Positions 27,842 through 36,068 of a stretch of 64,000 nucleotides of DNA are shown here, one piece after another. Position 1 is the stretch's first letter; every line of letters starts with the position of its first letter. Below the pieces are notes generated by a model. It saw nothing but the letters and a program-made list of their open reading frames with translations, ran no database searches and was not told where the DNA came from. Position numbers and translations under genes: made by a program. This DNA is from Pseudorhodoplanes sinuspersici (GTDB lineage: Bacteria > Pseudomonadota > Alphaproteobacteria > Rhizobiales > Xanthobacteraceae): the NCBI RefSeq assembly GCF_002119765.1, contig NZ_CP021112.1:1606501-1670500 (forward strand), given 5' to 3'.

Positions 27842-28267
27842 ATGCTCTATCTCTGGATCAAAGCCTTCCACATCATCTCGGTCATCGCCTGGATGGCCGG
27901 CATGCTCTATCTGCCGCGGCTGTTCGTCTATCACTGCGAGGCCGAGGTCGGTTCGAAGCAGTCCGAGACCTTCAAGGTCATGGAACGGCGGCTGCTGAAG
28001 GCGATCATCAATCCGGCCATGATCGCGACCTGGATTTTCGGGCTGTGGCTGGTCTGGCTGGGCGGTTGGGAAAAGTCCGGCTGGTTCCACGCCAAGCTTC
28101 TCCTCGTCCTCGTCCTGTCCGGACTGCACGGCTGGCTGGTGCGACTCTGGCGCGCATTCGCCCAGGATAAAAACCAGCATAGCCAGAAATTCTACAGGAT
28201 TATCAATGAGGTTCCTGCTGTCCTGATGGTCGGGATCGTGCTCCTGGTGGTGCTCAAGCCGTTTTAG
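27842..28267 (+). CDS. hemJ: Protoporphyrinogen IX oxidase HemJ
   Basis: A 141-residue membrane protein with four hydrophobic helices, converting protoporphyrinogen IX to protoporphyrin IX. KAFHIISVIAWMAGMLYLPRLFVYH gives the conserved early His (His10), and RRLLKAIINPAMIATW the conserved Lys. The start at 27842 is set by GGAGGG at 27831-27836, which belongs to the repeat arm of the DUF559 element. The TAG stop is also the first three bases of another dispersed repeat. Together with hemE it forms a haem gene pair interrupted by the inserted element. Confidence 0.93.
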   Translation: MLYLWIKAFHIISVIAWMAGMLYLPRLFVYHCEAEVGSKQSETFKVMERRLLKAIINPAMIATWIFGLWLVWLGGWEKSGWFHAKLLLVLVLSGLHGWLVRLWRAFAQDKNQHSQKFYRIINEVPAVLMVGIVLLVVLKPF

Positions 28268-28370
28268 AGCGTTTTCGAGCGAAGCGAGCACCGGTTCGCG
28301 TGAAGAAAACGCGTCGAAACAAAAGGCTAGAGTCCCGGCTTTGATTTCATCAAAGCCGGAACGGCTCTAG
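28265..28370. repeat. TAGAGCGTTTTCGAGCG repeat beginning at the hemJ stop codon
   Basis: About 106 bases: TAGAGCGTTTTCGAGCG, then CACCGGTTCGCGTGAAG, AAAACGCGTCGAAACAAAAG, and a large imperfect hairpin from CTAGAGTCCCGGCTTTGAT and ATCAAAGCCGGAACGGCTCT. A reversed full copy lies at 57726-57828 and a modified one at 41642-41740. All three start at the stop codon of the flanking gene. Confidence 0.85.
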
Positions 28371-28647
28371 ATTTTCAACAGTGGTTAACCGGAGCTGCTC
28401 GCCCCACTTGCGGAATCGAAAGCTTCTCCGTATCTTTGAACCATCCCCCCGAACGCAGGCGGATGCCAGTCGCGCCATTCGTTTATCCGGAAGGCGCAAG
28501 CATCGGCCGGGACCCAGCCCGTCAGCCAGAGCCTTTTCCGGCCAAAGCTATCCCAGCCAAAGACCTGCGAATTCCTCTTAAGAACCGCCGCCGCTTTTTC
28601 ACATTTGTGTCTGGCGCCGGTGGATCCTCATTCAAGGACTACCCCCT
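28371..28647 (+). other. Leader region before rho
   Basis: 277 bases without a gene. No clear terminator hairpin or known riboswitch pattern was recognised. It is a candidate long 5' leader for rho; autoregulated rho leaders are known in other bacteria, so this is inference. Confidence 0.3.
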
Positions 28648-29913
28648 ATGCGGGAAGTGAAGCTTCAAGACCTCAAGACCAAAACCCCCGTTGAATTGCT
28701 CTCCTTTGCCGAAGAGCAGGAAATCGAAAACGCCAGCACCATGCGCAAGCAGGAGCTGATGTTCGCGATCCTCAAGCAACTCGCTAGCCGTGAAGTCGAC
28801 ATCGTCGGCGAAGGCGTGGTTGAGGTGCTCTCCGACGGTTTTGGATTTCTCCGTTCGCCGGAAGCGAATTATTTGCCCGGCCCCGATGACATCTACGTTT
28901 CGCCCTCGCAGATCCGCCGTTTCGGTCTGCGCACCGGCGACACGGTGGAAGGCCACATTCGTTCGCCGAAGGAAGGCGAACGCTATTTCGCCCTGCTCAA
29001 GGTCTCGACCATCAATTTCGAGGACCCTGACAAGGCGCGCCACAAGATCAACTTCGATAACCTGACGCCGCTCTATCCCAATGAGCGGCTGAAGATGGAA
29101 CATGACGATCCGACCAAGAAGGATCTGTCGGCTCGCGTCATCGACATCGTCGCGCCGATCGGCAAAGGCCAGCGTGCGCTGGTTGTCGCGCCGCCGCGCA
29201 CCGGCAAGACCGTGCTGCTGCAGAACATCGCGCACGCCATTACCGCCAATCATCCCGAATGCTATCTGATCGTGCTGCTGATCGACGAACGTCCGGAAGA
29301 AGTCACCGACATGCAGCGTTCGGTGAAGGGCGAGGTCGTGTCTTCGACCTTCGACGAACCAGCCTCGCGTCACGTTCAAGTCGCCGAAATGGTGATCGAA
29401 AAGGCCAAGCGCCTGGTCGAACACGGCCGGGACGTCGTGATCCTGCTGGATTCGATCACCCGCCTCGGCCGTGCCTACAACACTGTCGTGCCGTCATCCG
29501 GCAAGGTGCTGACCGGCGGTGTCGATGCCAATGCGTTGCAGCGTCCGAAGCGTTTCTTCGGCGCCGCGCGTAACATCGAGGAAGGCGGCTCGCTGACCAT
29601 CATCGCCACCGCGCTGATCGATACCGGCTCGCGCATGGACGAAGTGATCTTCGAAGAGTTCAAGGGTACCGGCAATTCCGAACTCATCCTCGACCGCAAG
29701 GTCGCCGACAAGCGCACCTTCCCGGCGATGGACATCACACGGTCAGGCACCCGCAAGGAAGAACTGCTCACCGATCCGCAGCAGCTCAAGAAGATGTACG
29801 TCCTCCGCCGCATCCTCAATCCGATGGGGACGATGGACGCCATCGACTTCCTGCTCGACAAGCTGCGCAACACGAAGAACAACGCCGAGTTCTTCGAGAG
29901 CATGAATACCTGA
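28648..29913 (+). CDS. rho: Transcription termination factor Rho
   Basis: A 421-residue hexameric RNA helicase. The N-terminal RNA-binding cold-shock fold contains GFGFLR (about 64-69) and [16 protein letters not shown]; Walker A is APPRTGKT (181-188) and the Q-loop region [20 protein letters not shown] is intact. The length fits the compact alphaproteobacterial form without insertion. A good intrinsic terminator follows its stop. Rho near hemE is a conserved alphaproteobacterial arrangement. Confidence 0.98.
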   Translation: MREVKLQDLKTKTPVELLSFAEEQEIENASTMRKQELMFAILKQLASREVDIVGEGVVEVLSDGFGFLRSPEANYLPGPDDIYVSPSQIRRFGLRTGDTVEGHIRSPKEGERYFALLKVSTINFEDPDKARHKINFDNLTPLYPNERLKMEHDDPTKKDLSARVIDIVAPIGKGQRALVVAPPRTGKTVLLQNIAHAITANHPECYLIVLLIDERPEEVTDMQRSVKGEVVSSTFDEPASRHVQVAEMVIEKAKRLVEHGRDVVILLDSITRLGRAYNTVVPSSGKVLTGGVDANALQRPKRFFGAARNIEEGGSLTIIATALIDTGSRMDEVIFEEFKGTGNSELILDRKVADKRTFPAMDITRSGTRKEELLTDPQQLKKMYVLRRILNPMGTMDAIDFLLDKLRNTKNNAEFFESMNT

Positions 29914-29936
29914 TCGAAGGCGCACGTTCGGATATG

Positions 29937-29963
29937 AAAGCCGGGCTCATGCCCGGCTTTTTT
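29937..29963 (+). terminator. Rho-independent terminator after rho
   Basis: AAAGCCGGGC and GCCCGGCTTT pair over ten bases around TCAT and run into TTT. It lies 24 bases after the rho stop codon. Confidence 0.88.
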
Positions 29964-30000
29964 GTAAACAGTATTGCTGTTGGAGTGAGGTTTCTCTTTC

Positions 30001-30109
30001 CGTTCGTCCCCGCGAAAGCGGGGACCCAGGATTCATTTTTCTGGATTCCTGCTGGAGCCTGTCATCGGGCGCGCGTAAGCGCGACCGCGTTGGCGGGAAT
30101 GAGCGGAGA
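30001..30109. repeat. GTCCCCGCG hairpin repeat with a second repeat module inside its loop
   Basis: The outer parts are CGTTCGTCCCCGCGAAAGCG and GGCGGGAATGAGCGGAGA, as in other copies. Between GGATTCCTGC and GCGGGAATGAGC lies an extra segment at about 30053-30094 beginning GGAGCCTGTCATCGGGC and ending ACCGCGTTGGC. The same segment, reversed, sits in an unrelated repeat at 38458-38498. Confidence 0.85.
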
Positions 30110-30117
30110 GAATAATA

Positions 30118-31461
30118 TTACGCAACGCCAAGCTTTGGCTTGTGCTGTTGAGCCACATCCGCAAATCGCGCTTCCATTGCGCGTCGCGTTTTCACCGTGT
30201 CGTTTGCCGCATCCATTTCGACATCGGACCAGGACAACACGTCGCCATGCGCAACATCGCGTGACAGCCGCACCTTGTGCGCCAGGCCGATCGGTAGTGC
30301 GCCAAGGCTAAGGCTTTGCGCCGCCGGCATCAGCCGGCCCCACACGGTGTAGCCGCCCTCGCCGTCAAGCATCTCGCCGGCCTTGAGATCGCGCTTGGCC
30401 ACGGCCACGGCGTCGCCGCGAAAGCCGAGCGGCTGACCGGTCGGCTCGCCGCGCAAGGCCGCCGACAGCACCGAGATGTTCAGCTCAAGCCCGATCAGGT
30501 GATACGGCTTGTACATCGCCGCATAACGGCCCGATGCATCGGTCTTCAGACCGTATTGGCGGAAGCAGGCGGCGGCATAATCGTTCGGCGCTTCCAGAAC
30601 GACATAGACACCCCAGCGCAGGTCGCGGAACACCGGACGTCCGTCGCGCTCCAGCGACGACACCACTTCCACTACGCCCGGTTTGTCGAGAATACCCCCG
30701 TCGCTGCGTGGCCGCAGCACATGTGGAAGATCATCGACGCCGCAAGGCGGAAACGCCAATCCGCATTCGGGCACATCGAGCCCCGTTGCATTCGCAATCG
30801 CCGCCATCTCGATTGCCGATTTGGTGCCGTCGAGAAACGAATTGAACATTTGCGGATTCATGCCGGCCGCCTGCGCCTCCTGCGGCGTCAGTCCGTAATG
30901 TCCCCACACATCGTCCGGCGTCACATCGTGATAGGCCGGCAGATACTTCGTGCCTTTGCCGGCGGCGATGACACGAAAGCCGGTCGCACGCGCCCAATCC
31001 ACCATTTCAGCGGTGAGTGCAGGCTGATCGCCATAGGCGAGTGAATAGACGACACCTGCTGATCGCGCTTCCTCCGCCAGCAGCGGACCGGCAAGCACAT
31101 CCGCTTCGACATTGACCATGACAATGTGCCGGCCTGCGGCGATCGCAGCGCGCGCATGGCGAATGCCGACAGCCGGATTGCCGGTTGCTTCGATAACGAC
31201 GTCTGCCGGCGTCCGCGCGATCGCGGCCATGCCATCGTCGGTGAATGCCGTGGCGGCGAGCCGCGCATCGTCCCAGCCGACAATGCGGCAGGCTTCGCGG
31301 GCACGATCCGGCGACAGATCGACGATTGCGGCGACCTCAAGTCCGGGCGTGTGCGGCACCTGCGCAAGAAACATCGAGCCGAACTTTCCGGCGCCGATCA
31401 GAACCACGCGGACGGGGCGACCCTCCGCATGGCGGGATTTCAACATGTGGTGCAGATTCAT
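30118..31461 (-). CDS. NAD(P)-binding oxidoreductase with C-terminal SAF domain (COG4091 type)
   Basis: A 447-residue protein with a Rossmann fold resembling homoserine dehydrogenase (VVLIGAGKFGSMFLAQV, GxGxxG at 23-28; VVIEATGNPAVGIRHARAAI) and a C-terminal SAF-like domain (about 345-425; VAKRDLKAGEMLDGEGGYTVWG). COG4091 proteins of this form are of uncertain function and occur in sugar-acid or polyol breakdown clusters. The start at 31461 matches family homology. It is the last gene of a probable gntR-phyH-oxidoreductase unit. The substrate is unknown. Confidence 0.82.
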   Translation of the reverse strand: MNLHHMLKSRHAEGRPVRVVLIGAGKFGSMFLAQVPHTPGLEVAAIVDLSPDRAREACRIVGWDDARLAATAFTDDGMAAIARTPADVVIEATGNPAVGIRHARAAIAAGRHIVMVNVEADVLAGPLLAEEARSAGVVYSLAYGDQPALTAEMVDWARATGFRVIAAGKGTKYLPAYHDVTPDDVWGHYGLTPQEAQAAGMNPQMFNSFLDGTKSAIEMAAIANATGLDVPECGLAFPPCGVDDLPHVLRPRSDGGILDKPGVVEVVSSLERDGRPVFRDLRWGVYVVLEAPNDYAAACFRQYGLKTDASGRYAAMYKPYHLIGLELNISVLSAALRGEPTGQPLGFRGDAVAVAKRDLKAGEMLDGEGGYTVWGRLMPAAQSLSLGALPIGLAHKVRLSRDVAHGDVLSWSDVEMDAANDTVKTRRAMEARFADVAQQHKPKLGVA

Positions 31462-31501
31462 AGGTGTGATTTCTCGAATTGCTTCGGCACGCGGTCCCTC
31501 T

Positions 31502-31607
31502 CCGTCATCCTGAGGTGCGAGTGCAGCGAGCCTCGAAGGATGAACGGCCGTCGCCCTTCGAGGCCCGCCTTCGCTTGCAGCTTCGGCGGGCACCTCAGGG
31601 TGACGGA
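31502..31607. repeat. CCGTCATCCTGAGGTGCGAG long hairpin repeat
   Basis: Starts CCGTCATCCTGAGGTGCGAG and ends CACCTCAGGGTGACGG, with GCCTCGAAGGATGAACGG and CCCTTCGAGGC pairing inside. Related copies are at 38441-38580 (with an extra internal module) and 48935-49033 (diverged). It lies between the dioxygenase and oxidoreductase genes. Confidence 0.85.
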
Positions 31608-31643
31608 GATAGTCTGAATGCCTCGACTTGAAGCCATCACACT

Positions 31644-32441
31644 TTAGGCCGCTTGCCGTTGTGCGCGTGCGAGACGAATGAGTGCATCGTCATCCACTGG
31701 CTCGATCGGCGCAAAGTCCTGATGCGCGATGAATTCTGCACGTGTCGGTTTGCGGATGTAATTGGAGACCGCGTTCAGCGTCAGGTAAACAATCTTGCGC
31801 GGATAGGGCGTGATGTTGCCGGCAGAGCCGTGGACGAGATTGCCATGAAACATGAGCATGCTGCCGGCCTTGCCGGTCGGCGCGACGATGCCGCCCTCCT
31901 TGACAAGGCGGGACACGGTCTCCTCGTCGAGCGTCCATAACGGATATGAGGTCGTTTCAAGATCGTGCGACGCCTTGAGATCGCCCGCGTTATGGCTGCG
32001 CGGCACCAGCATCAACGGACCGTTGATCGGCATCACCTCGTCCAGGAATATCGAGATGTTCATCGCCCGCGGCTCCGGCATGCCGTCGTCGCGTTTCCAG
32101 GTGCCGTAATCCTGGTGCCATTGCCAGACTTCGCCGGTGAATGCTGATTTGGCGTTGATCTTGTATTGATGCAGGTAGACCTTTTCGCCGAACACCTGCT
32201 CGACGGGCTCGATCATGCGCGGATGCGCGCCCAAGAGCCGGAAGGCCTCATTGTATTTGTGGGCCGCGAAGGCCGTACGCGGTGCGCCACTTTTCTCGCG
32301 CCATACTTCGGGGCGTTGTTGCTCGTAAATCGCGATGGCTTCACGGCGAAGAAGATCGACCTCCTCGGCAGTGAAGAGTTCCGGCAACAGCAACCAGCCT
32401 TCGGTGTGGAATTGATCGAGCTGTTCCTTGGTCAGTTTCAT
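31644..32441 (-). CDS. PhyH-family Fe(II)/2-oxoglutarate dioxygenase
   Basis: A 265-residue dioxygenase related to phytanoyl-CoA and ectoine hydroxylases. The iron triad is visible: His109 and Asp111 in WQWHQDYGTW, and His204 in NLVHGSAGN; Arg215 in TPYPRKIVYL is placed to bind 2-oxoglutarate. DDGMPEPRAMNISIFLDEVMPINGPLMLVPRSH strongly recalls the EctD group, but no ect genes are nearby, so an ectoine role is not supported. It is preceded by a GntR regulator gene and followed by a COG4091 oxidoreductase, suggesting hydroxylation as the first step of a breakdown route. Confidence 0.85.
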   Translation of the reverse strand: MKLTKEQLDQFHTEGWLLLPELFTAEEVDLLRREAIAIYEQQRPEVWREKSGAPRTAFAAHKYNEAFRLLGAHPRMIEPVEQVFGEKVYLHQYKINAKSAFTGEVWQWHQDYGTWKRDDGMPEPRAMNISIFLDEVMPINGPLMLVPRSHNAGDLKASHDLETTSYPLWTLDEETVSRLVKEGGIVAPTGKAGSMLMFHGNLVHGSAGNITPYPRKIVYLTLNAVSNYIRKPTRAEFIAHQDFAPIEPVDDDALIRLARAQRQAA

Positions 32442-32480
32442 CGCTTCCTCCTGTCTCGTGTTGTTGTCGTTGATTGGTGG

Positions 32481-33170
32481 TCAGGCGACTTTTTGCAGCG
32501 ACCTCAGCCGGTCCTCCGTTGTCTGGCCAGCGGTGAGCGCATGCTTTTGCGCGGCCGCGTCTGCGCCGGCTGCATCGCCCGCGAGAACACGCTCGGCGAT
32601 CGTTTTGTGTTCGGCCCAGGCGCGTGCGCGATAATCGGCAATCGTCAGCACCGCCGCCATCGAGCGGCGCATGTGCGGCCATTGCGGAGCGGCCATTTCC
32701 TCGATCGCAGGATTGCCTGACAGCCGGTACAACGCTTGATGAAAGGCGGCATCGGGGGCAATGAGCTCGGCCAGCGGCGTCCGTTCATCGATTGCGTCGC
32801 CCGCAGCCAAAGCCGCTTCCAACGCAGAACGGCCGGCGGCATCGACACTCACGCGAGCTGCCGACAGCCGCGCGGCAAGGCCATCGAGCGCGCTGCGCAC
32901 CTCATAAAGTTGCCGGATGTGCGCCGGGTCGAGGGGCGAAACTTGAAATCCCTTCCGCCCGCTTTCCACGACCAGCCCCTGCTTGTGCAGCAAATGCAGA
33001 GCGTGGCTCACCGGCTGGCGCGAGACACCAAGCTGTTCGGCCAGCTCGTGCTGCCGGATGCGATGACCCGGCGCCAGCGTGTGGTCGACGATGGATTCCA
33101 GGATGCGGTCGTAGACCTGCTGGATCAGGTTCGGGGCGACGGAGAGCGGAATCATGCTGGCGCGATGCAT
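32481..33170 (-). CDS. GntR-family (FCD domain) transcriptional regulator
   Basis: A 229-residue regulator. The winged helix-turn-helix is in LAPGHRIRQHELAEQLGVSRQPVSHALHLLHKQGLV (about 33-68), and the all-helical FCD effector domain follows (about 85-220; YEVRSALDGLAARLSA). FCD regulators sense small organic acids and usually repress neighbouring catabolic genes. The ATG at 33170 falls inside a palindrome that may be its own operator; an internal ATG at 33155 is the alternative start. It sits 39 bases upstream of the dioxygenase gene on the same strand. Confidence 0.88.
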   Translation of the reverse strand: MHRASMIPLSVAPNLIQQVYDRILESIVDHTLAPGHRIRQHELAEQLGVSRQPVSHALHLLHKQGLVVESGRKGFQVSPLDPAHIRQLYEVRSALDGLAARLSAARVSVDAAGRSALEAALAAGDAIDERTPLAELIAPDAAFHQALYRLSGNPAIEEMAAPQWPHMRRSMAAVLTIADYRARAWAEHKTIAERVLAGDAAGADAAAQKHALTAGQTTEDRLRSLQKVA

Positions 33171-33192
33171 TTTGGAATTCCGAATTCCAAAA
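33170..33192. promoter_or_regulatory. Palindromic operator-like site at the gntR start
   Basis: TTTTGGAATTC and GAATTCCAAAA form a perfect 11-base inverted repeat around a single C. It overlaps the first start codon of the GntR-family gene, the usual position for an autoregulatory operator of this family. Such a long perfect palindrome is rare by chance. Confidence 0.75.
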
Positions 33193-33291
33193 GGCTATCC
33201 TCAGGATCGGTGGCTGTCAAACTGCTGGGCCGGCGAGCCGGGGTGGAATCGGAACAATGGGTCCGTAGTCGTGGCGGACCGGCCTTAGCGC

Positions 33292-33348
33292 GTGAACCCG
33301 GAATCCGACCAAATGATCGGTGAGATTGCCGCCGGTTTCCGGGTTCAC
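33292..33348. repeat. Inverted repeat in the gap before the MCP-UrtA fusion gene
   Basis: GTGAACCCGGAA and TTCCGGGTTCAC are a perfect 12-base inverted pair separated by 33 bases. The rest of the gap 33193-33660 shows no other clear gene; an open frame continues upstream of the chosen start of the fusion gene but has atypical composition. Confidence 0.6.
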
Positions 33349-33660
33349 AGTTTCGCAGTGCGCACCGGAATGACGATCGAAAAACTTCGCAAAGCTCACT
33401 CGCTGCACGCGAACTGACACCCACACGTGTCGCAATGCCTTAGATGTTCAGGTTGGTTGCGTGCGATGTGGATGTCCGGCGTTCGCGTTATCGCCGGATC
33501 GCGCGGTCTTGCGTTGTCTCATCAGACAAACGCGACAGCTCAAAATATAAGCGGCACTGCCACATATTCGTGCGCGATGTTTGATCGACGGCAATGCTTT
33601 GGCAATGTCATTCGTGCGAATCGATTCACACTCGACAGACATTGTTGCGATTCGTTTTGC

Positions 33661-35985
33661 ATGACGCAGAGATTTGGAAAGCCAGCCTTCTGGATTGCAA
33701 TCCCGGCATTTGTCGTGGCTGCGGCAACGCTGGCTGTGGGGAATACGTTCGGCTCGATCCCCGGCATTGGCATGGCGGCATTCGGCGCATTCATCATTGG
33801 CTTGTTTGCCGAGAATCGCCTGTCGGAGCTGATCGCTGGTCTTGTCCGGATCGCGCAAGGCGACCGGTTCGCATCCTTACCCACCGCGATCGGTGACGGT
33901 GCCCTGCAGAAATTCGATCAAGCTGCAGAGGCGATGCGAGCGGCACTCGGCCAGGCTGACGACATCGCCATCGATCGCGACCGGCGCGCGACGGAATCGC
34001 GGTTGCGGCAGGCGGGTCGCATCTTCATAACCCGCCGCTTCCAAGTTGCGATCAACGATGTGATGGCGACGTTCACTGGCGCCGGCGAACGGATCCGCAT
34101 CACCGCCGCCGATCTTGCAACCCGCAACCGCACGATGTCGGATCGGGTGGCGAGCGCGGCACAGATCGCCGAAGCGGCTGCGATGGACGCGGCGAAGGTG
34201 GCGGATGCCGCGCAGAAGGTCCGCGAGATCGTCCTGCAATCCGGCCATCATGTCGAAGCAGCGCGCACCGCCGGCGAACGCACGGCGGCCGAGCTTCGCC
34301 ACGCCGACGAGACGGTTCGCAGCCTGCATGATGCGGCTCAGCAGATCGATGTTGTCCTGAAACTCATCCAATCGATTGCCGGCCAGACCTCACTTCTCGC
34401 CTTGAACGCAACCATTGAAGCGGCGCGCGCGGGCGAAGCCGGCCGCGGCTTTGCGGTGGTGGCCAGCGAGGTGAAGGAGCTGGCGCAGCAGACGGCGCGT
34501 GCGACCAATGAAATCCGCGGTCAGATCGTCGGCATCCAAACCGCAGTCAAACAGACGGCCGAAGCCATCGGTGCGGTGACCAGCAGCGTCGATGCGACGA
34601 GCGTCGTCAATCGCGATCTCAACGCCATGCTGGATCAGCAGCTCGTCGAGCTCGATGAGATCGGCAACGAGGCCAATCGCGTTGCCATAACGGTGGCGCG
34701 AGCCTTGCCGGATATCCAGTCGGCGATTTCGGAAGTCGCGGAAGCAAGCGAATCCGTGCTTCATACGGCGGACGATCTTTCAGCGCGCTCGCAATCGCTG
34801 GTCACGTCGATCGGCGGTTATTTCAAGGAGCTCGATCACGGCGCCATTCGCATCGGTATTTTGCATTCACTGTCCGGCACACTCACCGCCAGCGAGCGGC
34901 CGTTGCAGCAACTGATCGTGATGCTGATCGAGCAGGTCAACCAGGCCGGCGGCCTGTTGCACCGGCCGCTGGAAGCGGTGATCGCCGATCCCGGGTCAGA
35001 ACCGTCTCATTATGCCACGCATGCGAAAGACATGCTGGAGAAGCATGATGTCGCCGCGATCTTCGGCTGCTGGTCCTCGGCCTCGCGCCAGCAGGCGCTG
35101 CCGGTGCTCAAGCAGCACAACGGCATCCTGTTTTATCCAAGCCAGTATGAAGGTGAGGAGCAATCGCCGCACGTGTTCTATACCGGCGCGACACCACGCC
35201 AGCAGGCCTTGCCGGCGGTCGATTATCTGCTGGCGCAAGACCGCCGCCGCTTCATTCTCGTCGGTACCGATTATGTCTATCCGCGCACGACCAACGCTAT
35301 TTTGAGAAACTATCTAGCGTCGCGCGGTATCGGTGCGCAGGCGATCATGGACGTGTACGTGCCGTCGGGCGAACGCATCTGGCGCGAGACGATCGAGCGC
35401 ATACGGACGTTCGGTGGCGGAGGCAATGCCGCGATTGTCTCGACCATCAGCGGCGATTCCAACGTGCACTTCTTCCGCGAGTATGTTCGTCAGCAGATCT
35501 CGCCGCATTCACTGCCGGTGATGACATTGTCGATCGGCGAAGGTGAATTGAATTCGCTGGCCGGCGTGCCGATGGAAGGCCACCTGGCAAGCTGGAGTTA
35601 TCTGGGGGCGATCAACGATCCGCATAACCGCGATTTCACCCGGCGCTGGCGCACCTTCATCGGCAACGACAAGGCGGTGCCGAATGATCCGATGGAAGCG
35701 ACCTTCATCGGGTTCAAGATGTGGATCGCTGCGGTGGAAAAAGCCGGCACCACCGATGTTGACGCCGTGCGCCGCGCCTTGGCCGGCATGACCTGCGACG
35801 CGCCGAGCGGCTTCACGGTGCGAATGGATGGCGAGACGCAGCATCTGCACAAGCCGGCTTTCATCGGCCGTTTCGACGGCAATGGTGCGATTCTTCCCGT
35901 CTGGATCAGCGACGGCCTCGTTCCGCCGGAGCCGTGGAGTCCCTGGCTGACGCGCAGTGAAACGGACTTGCGCCGCGCGTCGTGA
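33661..35985 (+). CDS. Chemoreceptor signalling domain fused to a UrtA-like ligand-binding domain
   Basis: A 774-residue fusion. Residues 10-28 and 33-50 are two membrane helices joined by a very short loop, so no periplasmic sensor domain exists. A HAMP-like segment follows (about 55-100), then an MCP coiled coil with the conserved tip ([20 protein letters not shown], 239-258). Residues 395-770 are a type I periplasmic-binding domain closest to UrtA/Ami[56 protein letters not shown] and [19 protein letters not shown]. No helix separates the two parts, so the binding domain should be cytoplasmic. The start was chosen at [10 protein letters not shown]; longer forms are possible but have no better ribosome binding site. 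Confidence 0.85.
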   Translation: MTQRFGKPAFWIAIPAFVVAAATLAVGNTFGSIPGIGMAAFGAFIIGLFAENRLSELIAGLVRIAQGDRFASLPTAIGDGALQKFDQAAEAMRAALGQADDIAIDRDRRATESRLRQAGRIFITRRFQVAINDVMATFTGAGERIRITAADLATRNRTMSDRVASAAQIAEAAAMDAAKVADAAQKVREIVLQSGHHVEAARTAGERTAAELRHADETVRSLHDAAQQIDVVLKLIQSIAGQTSLLALNATIEAARAGEAGRGFAVVASEVKELAQQTARATNEIRGQIVGIQTAVKQTAEAIGAVTSSVDATSVVNRDLNAMLDQQLVELDEIGNEANRVAITVARALPDIQSAISEVAEASESVLHTADDLSARSQSLVTSIGGYFKELDHGAIRIGILHSLSGTLTASERPLQQLIVMLIEQVNQAGGLLHRPLEAVIADPGSEPSHYATHAKDMLEKHDVAAIFGCWSSASRQQALPVLKQHNGILFYPSQYEGEEQSPHVFYTGATPRQQALPAVDYLLAQDRRRFILVGTDYVYPRTTNAILRNYLASRGIGAQAIMDVYVPSGERIWRETIERIRTFGGGGNAAIVSTISGDSNVHFFREYVRQQISPHSLPVMTLSIGEGELNSLAGVPMEGHLASWSYLGAINDPHNRDFTRRWRTFIGNDKAVPNDPMEATFIGFKMWIAAVEKAGTTDVDAVRRALAGMTCDAPSGFTVRMDGETQHLHKPAFIGRFDGNGAILPVWISDGLVPPEPWSPWLTRSETDLRRAS

Positions 35986-36000
35986 TCGCGCCTCCTTCTC

Positions 36001-36068
36001 CGTTCATTCCCGCGTAAGCGGGAATCCAGTTCTTGTCTCTGGGTCCCCGCTTGCGCGGGGACGAACGG
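36001..36068. repeat. GTCCCCGCG-family hairpin repeat, reversed orientation
   Basis: CGTTCATTCCCGCGTAAGCG, GGAATCCAG, then GGGTCCCCGCTTGCGCGG and GGACGAACGG. It is the mirror arrangement of the copies at 13124, 18877 and 23095 and lies between two convergent genes. Confidence 0.85.

Noticed and set aside
31644-32441. Ectoine hydroxylase (ectD)
   Set aside because: Motifs are similar, but there are no ectABC genes nearby and the protein is shorter than EctD; kept as PhyH family.
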